Shown here piece after piece: positions 1 through 10,037 of a stretch of DNA of 64,000 nt. Numbering within the stretch: the first letter of the stretch is position 1; every line of letters begins with the position of its first letter. The stretch covers positions 312,474 to 376,473 of the forward strand of contig JAKVAZ010000009.1 of assembly GCA_022447225.1 (NCBI GenBank), given 5' to 3'. The position numbers and the translations under genes are program-made. The notes below the pieces were generated by a model. The model was not told the origin of the DNA and ran no database searches. It was given only the letters and a program-made list of their open reading frames with translations. This DNA is from Fuerstiella sp. (GTDB lineage Bacteria > Planctomycetota > Planctomycetia > Planctomycetales > Planctomycetaceae).

Positions 1-684
1 ACCGTTCGAAAAATGAACCGGTATCACAGTCGGCAGAACAGGAATCCGGCAGTAGAAACTCGAATTGCAGCCTATGAAATGGCCTTTCGGATGCAGATGT
101 CGGTGCCGGAACTTCTGGATATGTCGAGTGAGCCACAACATATTCTTGACCTGTACGGTGCCACACCCGGAGATGGTTCTTATGCGTCCAATTGTCTGCT
201 GGCAAGAAGGCTTGCGGAAAGAGGTGTTCGCTTCATTCACCTGTATCACCGTGGCTGGGACCACCATGGAGGATTGGTGAAATACATGAATACCTGTTGC
301 GGGCTGACCGATCGACCCACATGGGCTCTGGTCCAGGATCTCCGTCAACGAGGAATGCTGGAAGATACGCTGATCATCTGGGGCGGAGAATTTGGTCGCA
401 CTCCGATGTTCCAGGGAAAAGGCGGCGCGGGACGAGATCACCACATCAAGGGATTCTCCATGTGGATGGCGGGTGGTGGAATCAAACGCGGCATCACCTA
501 CGGCAACACAGATGAGCTGGGATACAATTCCGTGGAGAACATCGTTCATGTCCGTGACCTGCATGCCACCATGCTTCACCTGCTCGGAATTGATCACAAC
601 CGTTTTTCAGTGAAATATCAAGGTCTGGACATGCGGTTAACGGGAGTCGAAAATGCTGGTGTGGTGAAGGGGATTCTGCGCTGA
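1..684 (+). CDS. DUF1501 family protein, C-terminal part (5' end outside window)
   Basis: The reading frame is open to the left edge, so the gene starts outside the window; about 227 residues remain. They match the C-terminal half of the DUF1501 family, a sulfatase/alkaline-phosphatase-fold group abundant in planctomycetes. Visible landmarks are the segment with GWDHHGG, the strand ending in the loop GGEFGRTPM, the GRDHH motif and the distal segment VRDLHATMLHLLGIDH, whose His and Asp residues resemble metal ligands of the superfamily. DUF1501 genes usually sit beside DUF1553/DUF1549 cytochrome-type genes; that partner would lie upstream and is not visible. The proteins are generally exported; substrate unknown. 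The Met near base 13 is internal, not a start. Confidence 0.88.
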   Translation, partial: TVRKMNRYHSRQNRNPAVETRIAAYEMAFRMQMSVPELLDMSSEPQHILDLYGATPGDGSYASNCLLARRLAERGVRFIHLYHRGWDHHGGLVKYMNTCCGLTDRPTWALVQDLRQRGMLEDTLIIWGGEFGRTPMFQGKGGAGRDHHIKGFSMWMAGGGIKRGITYGNTDELGYNSVENIVHVRDLHATMLHLLGIDHNRFSVKYQGLDMRLTGVENAGVVKGILR

Positions 685-1297
685 CTTCCGGCGAACATGT
701 GGCAAACAAATGTCCATAAAAACACCCTCGTCAGACCAAACGTAACACGTAAACGAAGCGTAATTTTTTATGCGTCTGCTCGACATCATCGGCCACTGCC
801 GGACAATGTTAGAGTTCATGTACCTTTGAACTCAAAGCAGAATTTGAGGCGACTCTCATTCTGTTCACCAACCGCGGCACCGTCGCAGGTACGGACCCGC
901 ACAACAACTGTCGACAGCATCACATTGCCAATCCAACGCAACTGAGAGCCGATCCTCCTCTCGGAAAACATTAATGTGCGGAACAGGTCCCGTAGTCCGC
1001 GGTCGACTGCGTGCGGCCTCACTGAAACAGTTTCATACACCTCGTCTACGGGATCAGCTGATTGTCCTGCCACAGCACATGCCGTTGCTGCATTGTATCA
1101 ACGATGAATTGACGGCCGAAGAAACCACCGGGCCGGTTTCTCGGCCTCATTACTGAAAGCCAACCGGAGATCCCAATGCACGATCTGAAACGAAGGATCC
1201 TTTTGGCGAACGAATTTTGAGCGAAAACTATGTTCACATTCGAAGTTCTCCGACTGGACGGTCTGCATGTGGTCACGGACACCGTCGAAGTAAATGT
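685..1297. other. Intergenic stretch without a recognisable gene
   Basis: About 610 bases between the DUF1501 stop and the 3' end of the acetyltransferase gene. Short open frames occur on both strands, but none shows a recognisable motif or keeps coding character, and no clear terminator hairpin or RNA gene is visible. Confidence 0.5.
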
Positions 1298-1807
1298 TCA
1301 GGTATTAGTTTTAGAGTCACAACTCAGCGGCACCATCTCCAGGATCCGATACCCTGCGTCGTCAAAGCCCATTTTCCTGTACGCCTCATTAGCAACTGCA
1401 TTTTTTTGTTCCACATACAATCGCAGACCGACAGCCTTTCCATCAGCATTGGCAGTATCCAGGGCACAACTCAGCAAACGGCTAAATACTGCCTGACAGC
1501 GAAACTCCCGCTGCACATAAACACTTTGAAGCCATAGCATCCAGCCGTTGCGCCAGTCACTCCATTCACGAGTGAGCATGAGCTGCCCGATGACTGAACC
1601 TTCGATTTCAGCAACAAAGTACTGGGCTTCCGGAAACAGTCGCATTCCCCGGGACACTCCTGCACGAAGCGTCTCCCGATCCAACGTCTTCTCTTCGGTT
1701 TCTTCAGCAAGACGCAGATTGAAACAGACGATCGATTCCAGATCTCCTAAATCTGCTCTGCGAAAACGGAAGACAGCTGCAGAATCCGGGTCCGACATAC
1801 ATTGCAT
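1298..1807 (-). CDS. GNAT family N-acetyltransferase
   Basis: 169 residues, a normal size for a single-domain GNAT enzyme, which moves an acetyl group from acetyl-CoA to an amine. The N-terminal strand-helix region (FRFRRADLGDLESIVCFNL), the central strand YFVAEIEGSVIGQLMLT, and the strand-loop WLQSVYVQREFRCQAVFSRLL fit GNAT motifs D to A; the last corresponds to the pyrophosphate-binding turn, here QREFRCQAVF instead of the usual Q/RxxGxG/A. The C-terminal part (GLRLYVEQKNAVANEAYRKMGF) is the typical motif B, where the Asn-x-x-A-x-x-x-Y pattern is well conserved. Substrate cannot be predicted. An alternative ATG lies three codons downstream. It stands alone; the SBF-like transporter gene upstream is on the same strand about 100 bases away. 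Confidence 0.85.
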   Translation of the reverse strand: MQCMSDPDSAAVFRFRRADLGDLESIVCFNLRLAEETEEKTLDRETLRAGVSRGMRLFPEAQYFVAEIEGSVIGQLMLTREWSDWRNGWMLWLQSVYVQREFRCQAVFSRLLSCALDTANADGKAVGLRLYVEQKNAVANEAYRKMGFDDAGYRILEMVPLSCDSKTNT

Positions 1808-1906
1808 TTCTTTGTAAAGGCTGGGGAAAAGCCGTTACCGAAAGTCACGCGGTGCGTCCACCTGCACTTCTTCACCCACACCCCAAACAACCTGCCGGTC
1901 AAGCGG

Positions 1907-2908
1907 TCACTCCACAGAATCTGTTCTTTCACCACGTTGCTGCAGTCGGCCGGCAATCCAAGTGTCTATGAACAGCTGTGAACCGTGAAACAGCAACATT
2001 GGAATGATCGAAAACGGCATTCCGGTTGCCTCCGACACCAGCAGGCCAACCGGAAGTGTCTTCTGACTGCCGGCCAGTACAATCGCCCGCCGATCACCCT
2101 CCGCGAACCCGAAGAGTCCGCTAAAGAGCCAGCCGGCACCGGCCGCCGCCAGATGCAGGACGATACAACTGCCCCAGACAATCAGCAAGGCCTGATGGGG
2201 CAGGGCACCGCTCCCTCCGAAGTCAATTTTCTGGCCTCCCTTGAATGAAGAAATAAAGACCAGCGAAAGGATGATCACCTGTGCAGAGCCGCTGATCATA
2301 GTCCTTTTGCGATCAACCCAGCTCCTGACGGTTCGGTCAGTCCGAACGACCTGCCCCAACAGTGCCGGCAGCAGTGCACCAAAGATCAGCAGAAGCATCA
2401 TTCCGCCAAAAGACACCGTATCCGATGTGTCTGCAGTCCCAAACATGACCCGCCCCACTTCCATCCACACTGGTATGAGCAAAAAGCAGAATCCATTTGT
2501 CACCAGTGTTACAAGCAGGGAGACGGCATCATTGCCTTCCGCTTTACGGGTCCAGACAGAGGCAGCAGCCATGGTACAGGGGACACAGGCAGCAATTAAC
2601 AGTCCCACTTTAAAATCGGGGGTCTGCTGCAGAGTCAACATGGGGAGACACAACAGCGGGACAAACAGCATATTAATGGAACAGGCTGTAATCACGGGGT
2701 ACGGTCGGCGCAAAGACTGCATCAGCTTGCCGGTATCCAGTGTGACCGACATCAGAAACAGAATTGCCCCGGTGCATGCGGATGTGGGCAGATTCTCAAT
2801 CAGCGTGGCCAGCCCGGGAATCAAATCGTGATGCCCCAGAACAATCCCCAACGGAATAAGTATCAGCAGCCAAACCAGAAACCAGTGCCGTTGAAAGAAT
2901 GAAATCAT
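1907..2908 (-). CDS. Bile acid:sodium symporter-like (SBF/SBF-like) membrane transporter
   Basis: 333 residues, almost all in hydrophobic segments; roughly nine to ten membrane spans can be drawn. The fold resembles the bile acid:sodium symporter superfamily (the SBF-like branch): an N-terminal helix pair, the segment GAILFLMSVTLDTGKLMQSL, a helix with CVPCTMAAASVWTRKAEGN, and a late segment GSQKTLPVGLLVS, which matches the conserved crossover helix GSQKTLPV typical of this branch. It acts in the cytoplasmic membrane, probably as a sodium-coupled symporter of an organic or inorganic anion; the cargo is not predictable. The ATG at 2908 is preferred to the TTG one codon upstream. It is probably transcribed alone or with the GNAT gene downstream. 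Confidence 0.82.
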   Translation of the reverse strand: MISFFQRHWFLVWLLILIPLGIVLGHHDLIPGLATLIENLPTSACTGAILFLMSVTLDTGKLMQSLRRPYPVITACSINMLFVPLLCLPMLTLQQTPDFKVGLLIAACVPCTMAAASVWTRKAEGNDAVSLLVTLVTNGFCFLLIPVWMEVGRVMFGTADTSDTVSFGGMMLLLIFGALLPALLGQVVRTDRTVRSWVDRKRTMISGSAQVIILSLVFISSFKGGQKIDFGGSGALPHQALLIVWGSCIVLHLAAAGAGWLFSGLFGFAEGDRRAIVLAGSQKTLPVGLLVSEATGMPFSIIPMLLFHGSQLFIDTWIAGRLQQRGERTDSVE

Positions 2909-3100
2909 CAAGTGGTTTCTGCAGCAAGGTTAAGCTTTTGGAGGGCACACAACGGACGAACCACTACCGAACAGCCCCGGGGAATATCAGAGCCGTTTTT
3001 CAGAACCCGCATCGGGATGCACAGAACAGTGATTCGGCAGCACAATTAATTTAAACAAACCCGTGATTCATACCATCACACTTTAGTCAAACCGGGATCA

Positions 3101-5902
3101 TCACCGACTGGTCGACACTGTCTCGCCGGATGTTGCCCGAGGCAGAATCTCCAGCGCAACCGGCAGCGACGTGATCCCGTCAATGTTTGATTTCAGAAAG
3201 AAACGATGCTGCCCAGGCGAGACAACCGGAGAGGCCGCGATAAAGAACTCACGTTCGTTTGTACCGGCAGGAATCAACAGGCCACTGAGTCCGGTGTTCG
3301 CAATGTAAACTCCGTATGGCAGGCCCCGGCCTGCATCTTCTTTGCCAAAAGAAACAATACCGTCTGTTTCCGCACGCTCAAGGTGGATGAATGCACGGAT
3401 GGTCTCCCCTGGCCGAATTTGCAACTGCATGAAGGAGTTTTCAGACGTACGTCGACCACTCTCTGATTCAACATGAACGAAAATTTTAGATGAATCCAGG
3501 AGTTTGAGTTCATCAAGACCGGTAAGCGTCTGTGTCACCTCCTCGTCGTGAATCTTTGCGGTCGCTATGAACCGAATCGCTTTCAGCTGATCGGCGGTCG
3601 GCATCGTGGCCCCCCGCCTGGCAAACAGACTGACACGGGCTCTGAGCTGATTTTCTTCGATAACGGCTGGTCCGGACAGGGCAAACCCCGGTGGCAAATC
3701 ATATCCTCGAATCGTGATCGCCCCGGAAAACCCCTCAACTCTCTCTGCGTTGAACTCCAGTTCTCTCCCGGTACCGGCAGCCAGTTCCAGTTTACGCGTG
3801 TTGAGAGTAACATGAAAATCGGGTTGCGGTGAACGGATTTCCAGTTGGTAGGAATAGTCCGCTCCCTGGAAACCACGTGCATCCGTCACACGAGCAGTCC
3901 ACTGACCATCGACCGGCGCCGTAAAGAACAACCGTGAATCGCTGCCTTTCACACGCTGCGAATCGTCGTCGTTTCGGTAGTAGATCGGAAAGACCGGAAG
4001 GCCGTTGGGAGTGATCTCCGACCGGGGGTCTCGAGGGACAACAATATAGCAGGGCGCCAGCAACGCATGAGAAGTGGGCGTGGTATCAAACCAACTGTGT
4101 CTCGCTCCAAATCCTGGATAAACACGGAAACCGGAATCGGGCCCTCGTGGATAGTGCCATAGACGAACAACCTCGCCATTGGCATACAAAAACTCGTTTA
4201 ATTCCATTTCCTGCCAGTAAAACAATCGAAAATCGTTGGAAGTATCCGAATCTTTTCCTCGAAAAGTAAACCAGGAATCCCGCAGTGCCTGAAGATTTGT
4301 TCGCAGGACCGGCTGTCCGGACGCACTCAGAACTTCGACCACTGAATCCAGTGGAGAATCATTGCCAGCGGCAGTAACGTCCAGCAAAACGGCTTGACCG
4401 GCCTTGGCTGAAAACCGAAAACAATCGCTGTCGGCATCTCCTTCCCGATCGATGGTTCCCCGAACCCGAACCGGCAGTGTAACCGGTTGTGCATTATCAG
4501 CCGTATCGTTGGCTTCCACCTCCTGAATCTCCACAGGTTCCCTTGGCACATCCATCACGGACAACGCAACAGTCTGCCGATTGACCTCAGATGAAGCAGG
4601 AGCGGAGTCCGGTACCGAATACAGCTTCCACGAACCGTCAATCCGAGTGATCAGAAGTTGCTGATCACTCAGAAACGTCACCGACGTCACCAAGCTATCC
4701 TGTTCCGGAAAAGTCGCCAGCTGCGTAAACGGATGAAGTGACCAGAGCCGCAGGGACCCGTCTTCGGCCGCTGTAACAAGTCGATCACCGCTGTTGGACA
4801 GTGTCAGCGAAGTAATCGTCTGTTCGTGTCCGAATGTTGAACTTTGCAGTGGATTGATTCGTACCGTATTCAGCGAAACCAGTGACCAAACACGAATACG
4901 ATTGTCTGCCCCCGCTGCCACGATTCGTCGACCATCCGGAGTAACGGCCACACAATATTGTTCCGACTGCGGCTGGCTCAGCGTATCCATCCGTTCGCCG
5001 GACTGAACATTCCACACCTTGACAGTGGCATCCGCACTCGCACTACACAACACCTGTCCGGAAGGATCGAAACTCAAGTCGAACACACTGCCATTGTGGC
5101 CAGTCAGAGTCCGCAGCACTGTGCCGGTTTCCACATCGTGAATCAGAATCCGCCGATCATATCCAGCGGTTGCCAGTCGGGAGTTCCCGGCATCAAGTAC
5201 AGCAGAATACACGGCATCCGCATGTCCCGAAAATCGACGAATGACCTGACCGTCTTCCGCCCCCAGCAGAACGGCCTGCCCATCCACGCCCGGTGTCCCG
5301 CAGGCAGCAACGACCCACCGACCGTCGGAAGAGATATTAAGTCGCGTGACCTTTCCGAACTCCCCGAGAGTCGTCCAGACAGATGTATGGTCGGCGGGAT
5401 TGATTCGTTCAATCCGGTTGATTCCGCCAAGACACACTTCATTGTTCGTAATTCTGACCGACGAAAGAACCGGCTTTGAGTACCGGCTTGCACTAATCTG
5501 GGGAACAGACGGCTTTGCAATCGATGTCGACAGCGGTGCCCCCTTCAATACCCACTGTTTCAAAGCCTCACGTTCCTGCGATGAAGGCTGAGCTTCCTCT
5601 GCCGGTGGCATCGAGAGATCTGCATCCAGCGTAAGGACCATCAGCAGGCGACTGTTGTTGATATCAGCTTTGTCCAGCAGACTCCCGTGTTCCGAACCCT
5701 CCTGGATCATCTCCGCCGAAAGCAGAGACACGCCCCCCTGACGATCGACATTGTTATGACATCCAATGCAGTAGGTTCGGAGCAACTGAGCAATATCGTC
5801 AGCTCCCGTCTCGGACGGAATACCGGCAATCAAAACCAGCAGGGCCAGCACTTCAATCAAAATTCGCCGGCAGGGTCGTGCACTCAGTTTCCTAATCAAC
5901 AT
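3101..5902 (-). CDS. Secreted planctomycete cytochrome c / WD40 propeller / PPC-domain protein
   Basis: 933 residues. A signal peptide covers about residues 1-34. A planctomycete-type cytochrome c domain follows, with one heme site CIGCH at residues 45-49 and the following NNVDRQGGVSL typical of this group. Residues about 135-435 form WD40 repeats (blades with FSGHADAVYSAVL, LTGHNGSVFDLSF and the terminal DATVKVW pattern). Residues about 450-690 contain a PPC-like beta domain (EVEANDTADNAQPV, DCFRFSAKAGQAVLLDV) followed by immunoglobulin-like beta regions. It should act outside the cytoplasmic membrane, perhaps as a redox-linked binding protein; the substrate is unknown. The combination is frequent in planctomycetes, often near DUF1501 genes such as the one at the left edge. 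The stop is 35 bases or so past the zinc-ribbon/RDD gene's 3' end, so co-transcription with that upstream gene is likely. Confidence 0.9.
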   Translation of the reverse strand: MLIRKLSARPCRRILIEVLALLVLIAGIPSETGADDIAQLLRTYCIGCHNNVDRQGGVSLLSAEMIQEGSEHGSLLDKADINNSRLLMVLTLDADLSMPPAEEAQPSSQEREALKQWVLKGAPLSTSIAKPSVPQISASRYSKPVLSSVRITNNEVCLGGINRIERINPADHTSVWTTLGEFGKVTRLNISSDGRWVVAACGTPGVDGQAVLLGAEDGQVIRRFSGHADAVYSAVLDAGNSRLATAGYDRRILIHDVETGTVLRTLTGHNGSVFDLSFDPSGQVLCSASADATVKVWNVQSGERMDTLSQPQSEQYCVAVTPDGRRIVAAGADNRIRVWSLVSLNTVRINPLQSSTFGHEQTITSLTLSNSGDRLVTAAEDGSLRLWSLHPFTQLATFPEQDSLVTSVTFLSDQQLLITRIDGSWKLYSVPDSAPASSEVNRQTVALSVMDVPREPVEIQEVEANDTADNAQPVTLPVRVRGTIDREGDADSDCFRFSAKAGQAVLLDVTAAGNDSPLDSVVEVLSASGQPVLRTNLQALRDSWFTFRGKDSDTSNDFRLFYWQEMELNEFLYANGEVVRLWHYPRGPDSGFRVYPGFGARHSWFDTTPTSHALLAPCYIVVPRDPRSEITPNGLPVFPIYYRNDDDSQRVKGSDSRLFFTAPVDGQWTARVTDARGFQGADYSYQLEIRSPQPDFHVTLNTRKLELAAGTGRELEFNAERVEGFSGAITIRGYDLPPGFALSGPAVIEENQLRARVSLFARRGATMPTADQLKAIRFIATAKIHDEEVTQTLTGLDELKLLDSSKIFVHVESESGRRTSENSFMQLQIRPGETIRAFIHLERAETDGIVSFGKEDAGRGLPYGVYIANTGLSGLLIPAGTNEREFFIAASPVVSPGQHRFFLKSNIDGITSLPVALEILPRATSGETVSTSR

Positions 5903-5940
5903 TGTCGCTACCTTTTATTACACAACACCGCACATTCTCA

Positions 5941-7815
5941 CTAAGCATCCTGGCCTTCACCACGCCAGACCACCTTGGTTTTGCAGATCACATCCTGCAG
6001 AGATCGTCTTCCAGGGTGAAACGCACACATGACAAATCCGGCAAACAAACACAGGACGGTCAACACGGAACAAAGTGTCCGGCTGAAAGCTTTCTTAACC
6101 GTCAGCGGTTTATCATCCTTTGTGAGTACGATCAGTCCCACTGCGATCTTTCCTAGTGTGCCGCGATTCTGCCCCGACTCCCAGGTTGAAAAATAGATTG
6201 CCCAAAGAATTGCTGTAAGTGTCCCCGCTACCACCCACGAACCGACTGACACGGCAGACTCTGAAAAATTGTACAGAAACCCAAACACTTTGATCACCAG
6301 CGGACCGATCACCGCCGAAACGCCTGCCATGACGCCAAGCAGAATCGTGTCGATCAGGAATGACAAAAATCGCGGACCAAAGCCCGCCGGTTCCAGCTCG
6401 ACCTGTTCGTTAATCAGTGACAGATCCGGCCTGAAGTAATAACCAAACAGTCCATAGATTCTCATCATAAAAACTGTCGGACACGCCAAAACCCCAAATA
6501 AAATGATCGACCCCATGAATGCAGTTGCAGCCAGCAGCGGCAGGCGAAAAAACGCAAACGTCTTAAATTCAGCTCCGCCTGACGGGTCATACTGCATCAG
6601 TGAGGACAGAATCGGAATCTCTACTTGATTCGTATACGCGTATGCAACAGAGTCCTTGAAGACGATCATCAGAATACAGCAGGTAAGCGGCGTGATCAGG
6701 ACAAACCCAAACATCAGCACACTCACGTACAACGACGGCAGCAAAGTCTTTACAAAGTCCAGCGATACCCAGTTCAGCAACCAGCCACGGTATGTGTAGG
6801 TCTGTGTCATGTGAACGAGTGCCGATGGCAGAAACAGAAATAACGGGACCAGGTAAATACAGACCCAGGCAATGCCGACTGCAACCAAATTGCCCGTCAG
6901 AAACTGAATCACAAAAGGAATCGCGGCAAACGGCCAAAACAGAACAAGGGGCCAGAAAATTGACCTAAACCCCATTGCCATCGATGCAAACATATCAGTG
7001 TGGAATCTCTTGATCTTGTCTTGTCGGCTCATTGTTGTCCGGACTACCTGCACCGCCAAAGTCCACACCCAGCCTCCAAATCCGAGAACAGATACAAGAA
7101 AGATAATCCCCCAAAAAACTGATGGTGGCGACTGCATTGCCCCAACTCTGGGTCCGGGAAACGTCAACGTTCCGTCCGCATAAACACTTGATTTTGTGAA
7201 CCGGGTACCGTCGTAGTTGGCAACGCCGTCTTCCAAATTTTCACGAAGGTCAATCAGAACGCGTTCTTCCGTTATATCGATCATGCCTTTGCCTGAGTAA
7301 CGAAGTTCCTCAGCACGACCATCGATGTACCAGCTCAATGTAAACAATGCACACAGCGCCATTGTTGCAGTAACGGACCAGATGACGGCACTACTCAGAA
7401 TCCAGCTGCGGTTTTCCCAGGTAAACTTCCAGGCGTTCCCCCATACGTCACCATAAAACTCTTCGGGTGGTGGCCCTTTACGCTCACGACGCAGTCGCTC
7501 ACGTTCACTCAACACACCGGTCTCAATGTGGACCCCGCAATTTGAGCAAATGGTGTCTTCGTCGCTGACAACATTCGCACAGGACGGGCAGATTTTCTGT
7601 TTACGGTCTTCAACCGCTTTGAGATCAATCCCGCCAAACAGATTATCCGAACTGAATGATGCCTGTCGGCGTTTTTTCTTTTCCGGTGACTTTGACTGGC
7701 CGTTACCAACCTCGACGCGGCCTCCACACTCACGACAATTAATGGCTCGACCTCGGGCTTTGTCGGAAACGGCCAGCACAGCCTGGCAGTGCTTACATCG
7801 AACCTTGATCGGCAT
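5941..7815 (-). CDS. Zinc-ribbon and RDD-domain multi-pass membrane protein
   Basis: 624 residues from the ATG at 7815, chosen because the protein then begins MPIKVRCKHC, the usual start of this planctomycete family; an upstream start would add 12 basic residues. Two zinc-binding modules open the protein: CKHC...CREC (residues about 7-30) and CPSC...CSNC (about 75-95). Several membrane segments follow, from about residue 145 to 490, and an RDD domain occupies the C-terminal 130 residues (FGPRFLSFLIDTILLGV, with GTLGKIAVGLIV), the part that gives RDD proteins their Arg-Asp-Asp signature. Function is unknown; zinc ribbons on the cytoplasmic side suggest a sensor or adaptor role. It precedes the cytochrome/WD40 gene by a 38-base gap on the same strand. 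Confidence 0.85.
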   Translation of the reverse strand: MPIKVRCKHCQAVLAVSDKARGRAINCRECGGRVEVGNGQSKSPEKKKRRQASFSSDNLFGGIDLKAVEDRKQKICPSCANVVSDEDTICSNCGVHIETGVLSERERLRRERKGPPPEEFYGDVWGNAWKFTWENRSWILSSAVIWSVTATMALCALFTLSWYIDGRAEELRYSGKGMIDITEERVLIDLRENLEDGVANYDGTRFTKSSVYADGTLTFPGPRVGAMQSPPSVFWGIIFLVSVLGFGGWVWTLAVQVVRTTMSRQDKIKRFHTDMFASMAMGFRSIFWPLVLFWPFAAIPFVIQFLTGNLVAVGIAWVCIYLVPLFLFLPSALVHMTQTYTYRGWLLNWVSLDFVKTLLPSLYVSVLMFGFVLITPLTCCILMIVFKDSVAYAYTNQVEIPILSSLMQYDPSGGAEFKTFAFFRLPLLAATAFMGSIILFGVLACPTVFMMRIYGLFGYYFRPDLSLINEQVELEPAGFGPRFLSFLIDTILLGVMAGVSAVIGPLVIKVFGFLYNFSESAVSVGSWVVAGTLTAILWAIYFSTWESGQNRGTLGKIAVGLIVLTKDDKPLTVKKAFSRTLCSVLTVLCLFAGFVMCAFHPGRRSLQDVICKTKVVWRGEGQDA

Positions 7816-8099
7816 AGATATTCTCACTTGATTCCGTGTTTTTCGCCTCAACGACGAATCTCGAAATCTCCCCGACGGTCAACAATAAAAGACGAATCGA
7901 CAAGCCCCGCGGATCACCGAAACGCCAAGGACCGTTCTGTCGCACCCACCAAACACCATATCGGGATCATAGTCTTTTACACATCGTGAACAGGCAATCG
8001 CAGACAGACTCGCACAGCAACTTTGATTATTGCGGGTGTCGTGGTTGATTTCATGCTCCGTGCTCAATCTCAGTCACGTTCGACATAAATTTCAGTTTC

Positions 8100-8822
8100 T
8101 CAAATATCCGGCCCGGGTTCAGGAGGTTCCCCCGCATCCGTGTCCGGATTGACGATCTGCTTCAGCCAGACCGAAAGATCTCGCTGCAAAAAGAGGACAT
8201 TTTGCCAGCGGTCCCACGGGACCTCGATCAGAGCATCAAGCTCGGATTCGTCCGGCTCATGACCGCCGAACGTCAGGTCACTGAGTCGTTCGTGAATGTA
8301 GGTCAGCACATCTGCCAGTCTGGCGGTCTGTCCCACATTCAGCAGATCGGGTACCGGAGGAAGCCCGTCGGGGAACAACGGAAGGTGCAATTGTTCTCCG
8401 GTGACCTCAGCTTCAGCCACCAGATCAAAAGACGATGAACCGGCTGACCTCGGGTTCTGTTCCGGATGCTTGAGCGGAGAAAGTGCCGCAACACGTACTC
8501 CCATCACCCGGGCATGTTCCGCGATCTGATGATCACTGCCGTACAACAGGGTGCATCGACCAATTTGCAGATGATCTCCCGGACGCAGCACCCGAAGTTG
8601 AACCGGATGGCCGTTGACTCGACTACCGTTAGTACTGTTAAGATCAGTCAGGATCACCTGACCTCGATCTTCCTGAATCTTGGCGTGAATACGACTCACG
8701 CGTTCATCATTCAACTGTATCTCGTTGTCCTCTTCACGACCAATCGTGATCGGAGGTATCAGTTGATCAAAGACATGCCCGCGTTCCAGACCTTCAATGA
8801 CAGACAGAGTGACGGGTACCAT
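8100..8822 (-). CDS. FHA domain protein
   Basis: 240 residues from the ATG at 8822 (a TTG three codons upstream is also open). Residues about 20-95 form a forkhead-associated domain, a phosphothreonine-binding module: ITIGREEDNEIQL, then RVSRIHAKI with the conserved Ser-Arg-x-His, and LTDLNSTNGSRVNG, the conserved Asn-Gly loop. All key FHA residues (Gly-Arg, Ser, His, Asn-Gly) are present, so phosphopeptide binding is plausible. The rest, about residues 100-240, is acidic and proline-rich with no recognised domain and ends in GEPPEPGPDI. FHA proteins usually partner with Ser/Thr kinases; none is visible nearby. Cytoplasmic. Confidence 0.9.
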   Translation of the reverse strand: MVPVTLSVIEGLERGHVFDQLIPPITIGREEDNEIQLNDERVSRIHAKIQEDRGQVILTDLNSTNGSRVNGHPVQLRVLRPGDHLQIGRCTLLYGSDHQIAEHARVMGVRVAALSPLKHPEQNPRSAGSSSFDLVAEAEVTGEQLHLPLFPDGLPPVPDLLNVGQTARLADVLTYIHERLSDLTFGGHEPDESELDALIEVPWDRWQNVLFLQRDLSVWLKQIVNPDTDAGEPPEPGPDI

Positions 8823-9038
8823 CCGGTTCAATCCAGTAATCGTGACAAATTGTCTACCCGAACGTTAATCGCCCCCTCCCACCGATTGTGGCTGCCAGTC
8901 AGGAAAGGGGCAAAACGCAACACTCTATCTTCTCAGGAATATCCGCAGCCGGACAACTCAGCGTATTCAGACGCTTCACTGGTCTGGATAACATTTCGGC
9001 CGTTCCTCTGCTCCTTACGGAAACCCTCACTACAGCAA

Positions 9039-10037
9039 TCACCGATCCAGGGCACTCGTACGGGACTTCCAGGGCGTTGGCAATTCGGTTAAACGTTTGT
9101 TAAGAAATTTTTTTAGATCTTCCTGAACAACGGTTCCTACCCGTCCCTTCAGAAATCCTGCTCCATTTGCCGGTGCCGACCTGGTTGACCGAAGCTCAGA
9201 ATCGTCCTCACCTTTGAGGTCGACAACGGTGAACAGTTTCTCTGCATATTTTTGTTCGGTTGCATCTTCTGATGAATGGTAGATCCGAAAAGCGATTGCC
9301 CTTCTCGGGTCACTGAGCGGCCGCAGGATCTTCGTGTGGTTGAACCCTCGCGTCGACCGCGGACTAAACATAACAATCGCCCGAACATCCTGACCACGTG
9401 GAGTACGATCAGCCAACTTGCGTGCGTCCTGGTATGGCGGTCGCAGCCAGTCGTTCAGAGCAAACGCTGCCCCAACAAGAGCACTTGCACCGTCAGTAAT
9501 GATCCCCATTTTGCGAATGTTGAGTTCCTGCAGATGATGCTGTTCCATCAGAAAGGCTTTCACGGCCTCCATGTCACCAATGACCATATTACGATAGTCG
9601 CGCGGCAAAACTTTCTTTTGTCTTTTTCCAAGATCTTGTTCGGGTTTGCTGTCTCCATGTTTTCTCAAGTCGACTGACAGGACGGCAAATCCGTTCTTCT
9701 GAAGGTGCGTTGCCAGTTCTGTCCAGACCCGCCGTGTCGGCCCGGAATCAACATCGCCGTTCGCCGCAGTCAGAAGTACAACAACCGCTGCCTCTTTACC
9801 TTTATCTGATTTGAAATATGTAACATGAACCGGCCAGTTGTCGACAGTCGTAAGGATATGGTCGGACTTTGCGTCATCGATCGTTTGCCCTGACGCACTC
9901 AACGATGTAACAATCGTCCAGGCCACCACAAACGTGACCACTACCATGTGATGCAAACGTCGTTGAGCACTCCAGGCAATCCGGAAACCGCTCCCGCCCA
10001 CAACTCCCGTGCGACCACAAATCCCGGTAATCATCAT
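9039..10037 (-). CDS. Exported alpha/beta-hydrolase-like protein
   Basis: 332 residues from the ATG at 10037. That start is chosen because a strong ribosome-binding site, GGGAGGG, lies just upstream (plus-strand 10041-10047); the next codon is also ATG and is slightly better spaced. An N-terminal hydrophobic segment (MVVVTFVVAWTIVTSLSASG) would serve as signal or anchor. The rest reads as an alpha/beta-hydrolase fold: strand AAVVVLLTAANGDVDSG, a helix, then GFAVLSVDLRKHGDS, and a nucleophile-elbow-like MGIITDGASALVG. The elbow has Gly-Ala-Ser rather than the standard Gly-x-Ser-x-Gly, so activity is uncertain. A C-terminal basic helix (VQEDLKKFLNKRL) follows. Function unknown; probably in the periplasm. 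Confidence 0.72.
   Translation of the reverse strand: MMITGICGRTGVVGGSGFRIAWSAQRRLHHMVVVTFVVAWTIVTSLSASGQTIDDAKSDHILTTVDNWPVHVTYFKSDKGKEAAVVVLLTAANGDVDSGPTRRVWTELATHLQKNGFAVLSVDLRKHGDSKPEQDLGKRQKKVLPRDYRNMVIGDMEAVKAFLMEQHHLQELNIRKMGIITDGASALVGAAFALNDWLRPPYQDARKLADRTPRGQDVRAIVMFSPRSTRGFNHTKILRPLSDPRRAIAFRIYHSSEDATEQKYAEKLFTVVDLKGEDDSELRSTRSAPANGAGFLKGRVGTVVQEDLKKFLNKRLTELPTPWKSRTSALDR

Noticed and set aside
2241..2831. 196-residue plus-strand open frame antisense to the SBF-like transporter
   Set aside because: The transporter on the minus strand has a clear membrane pattern and a family motif; the antisense frame is a shadow.
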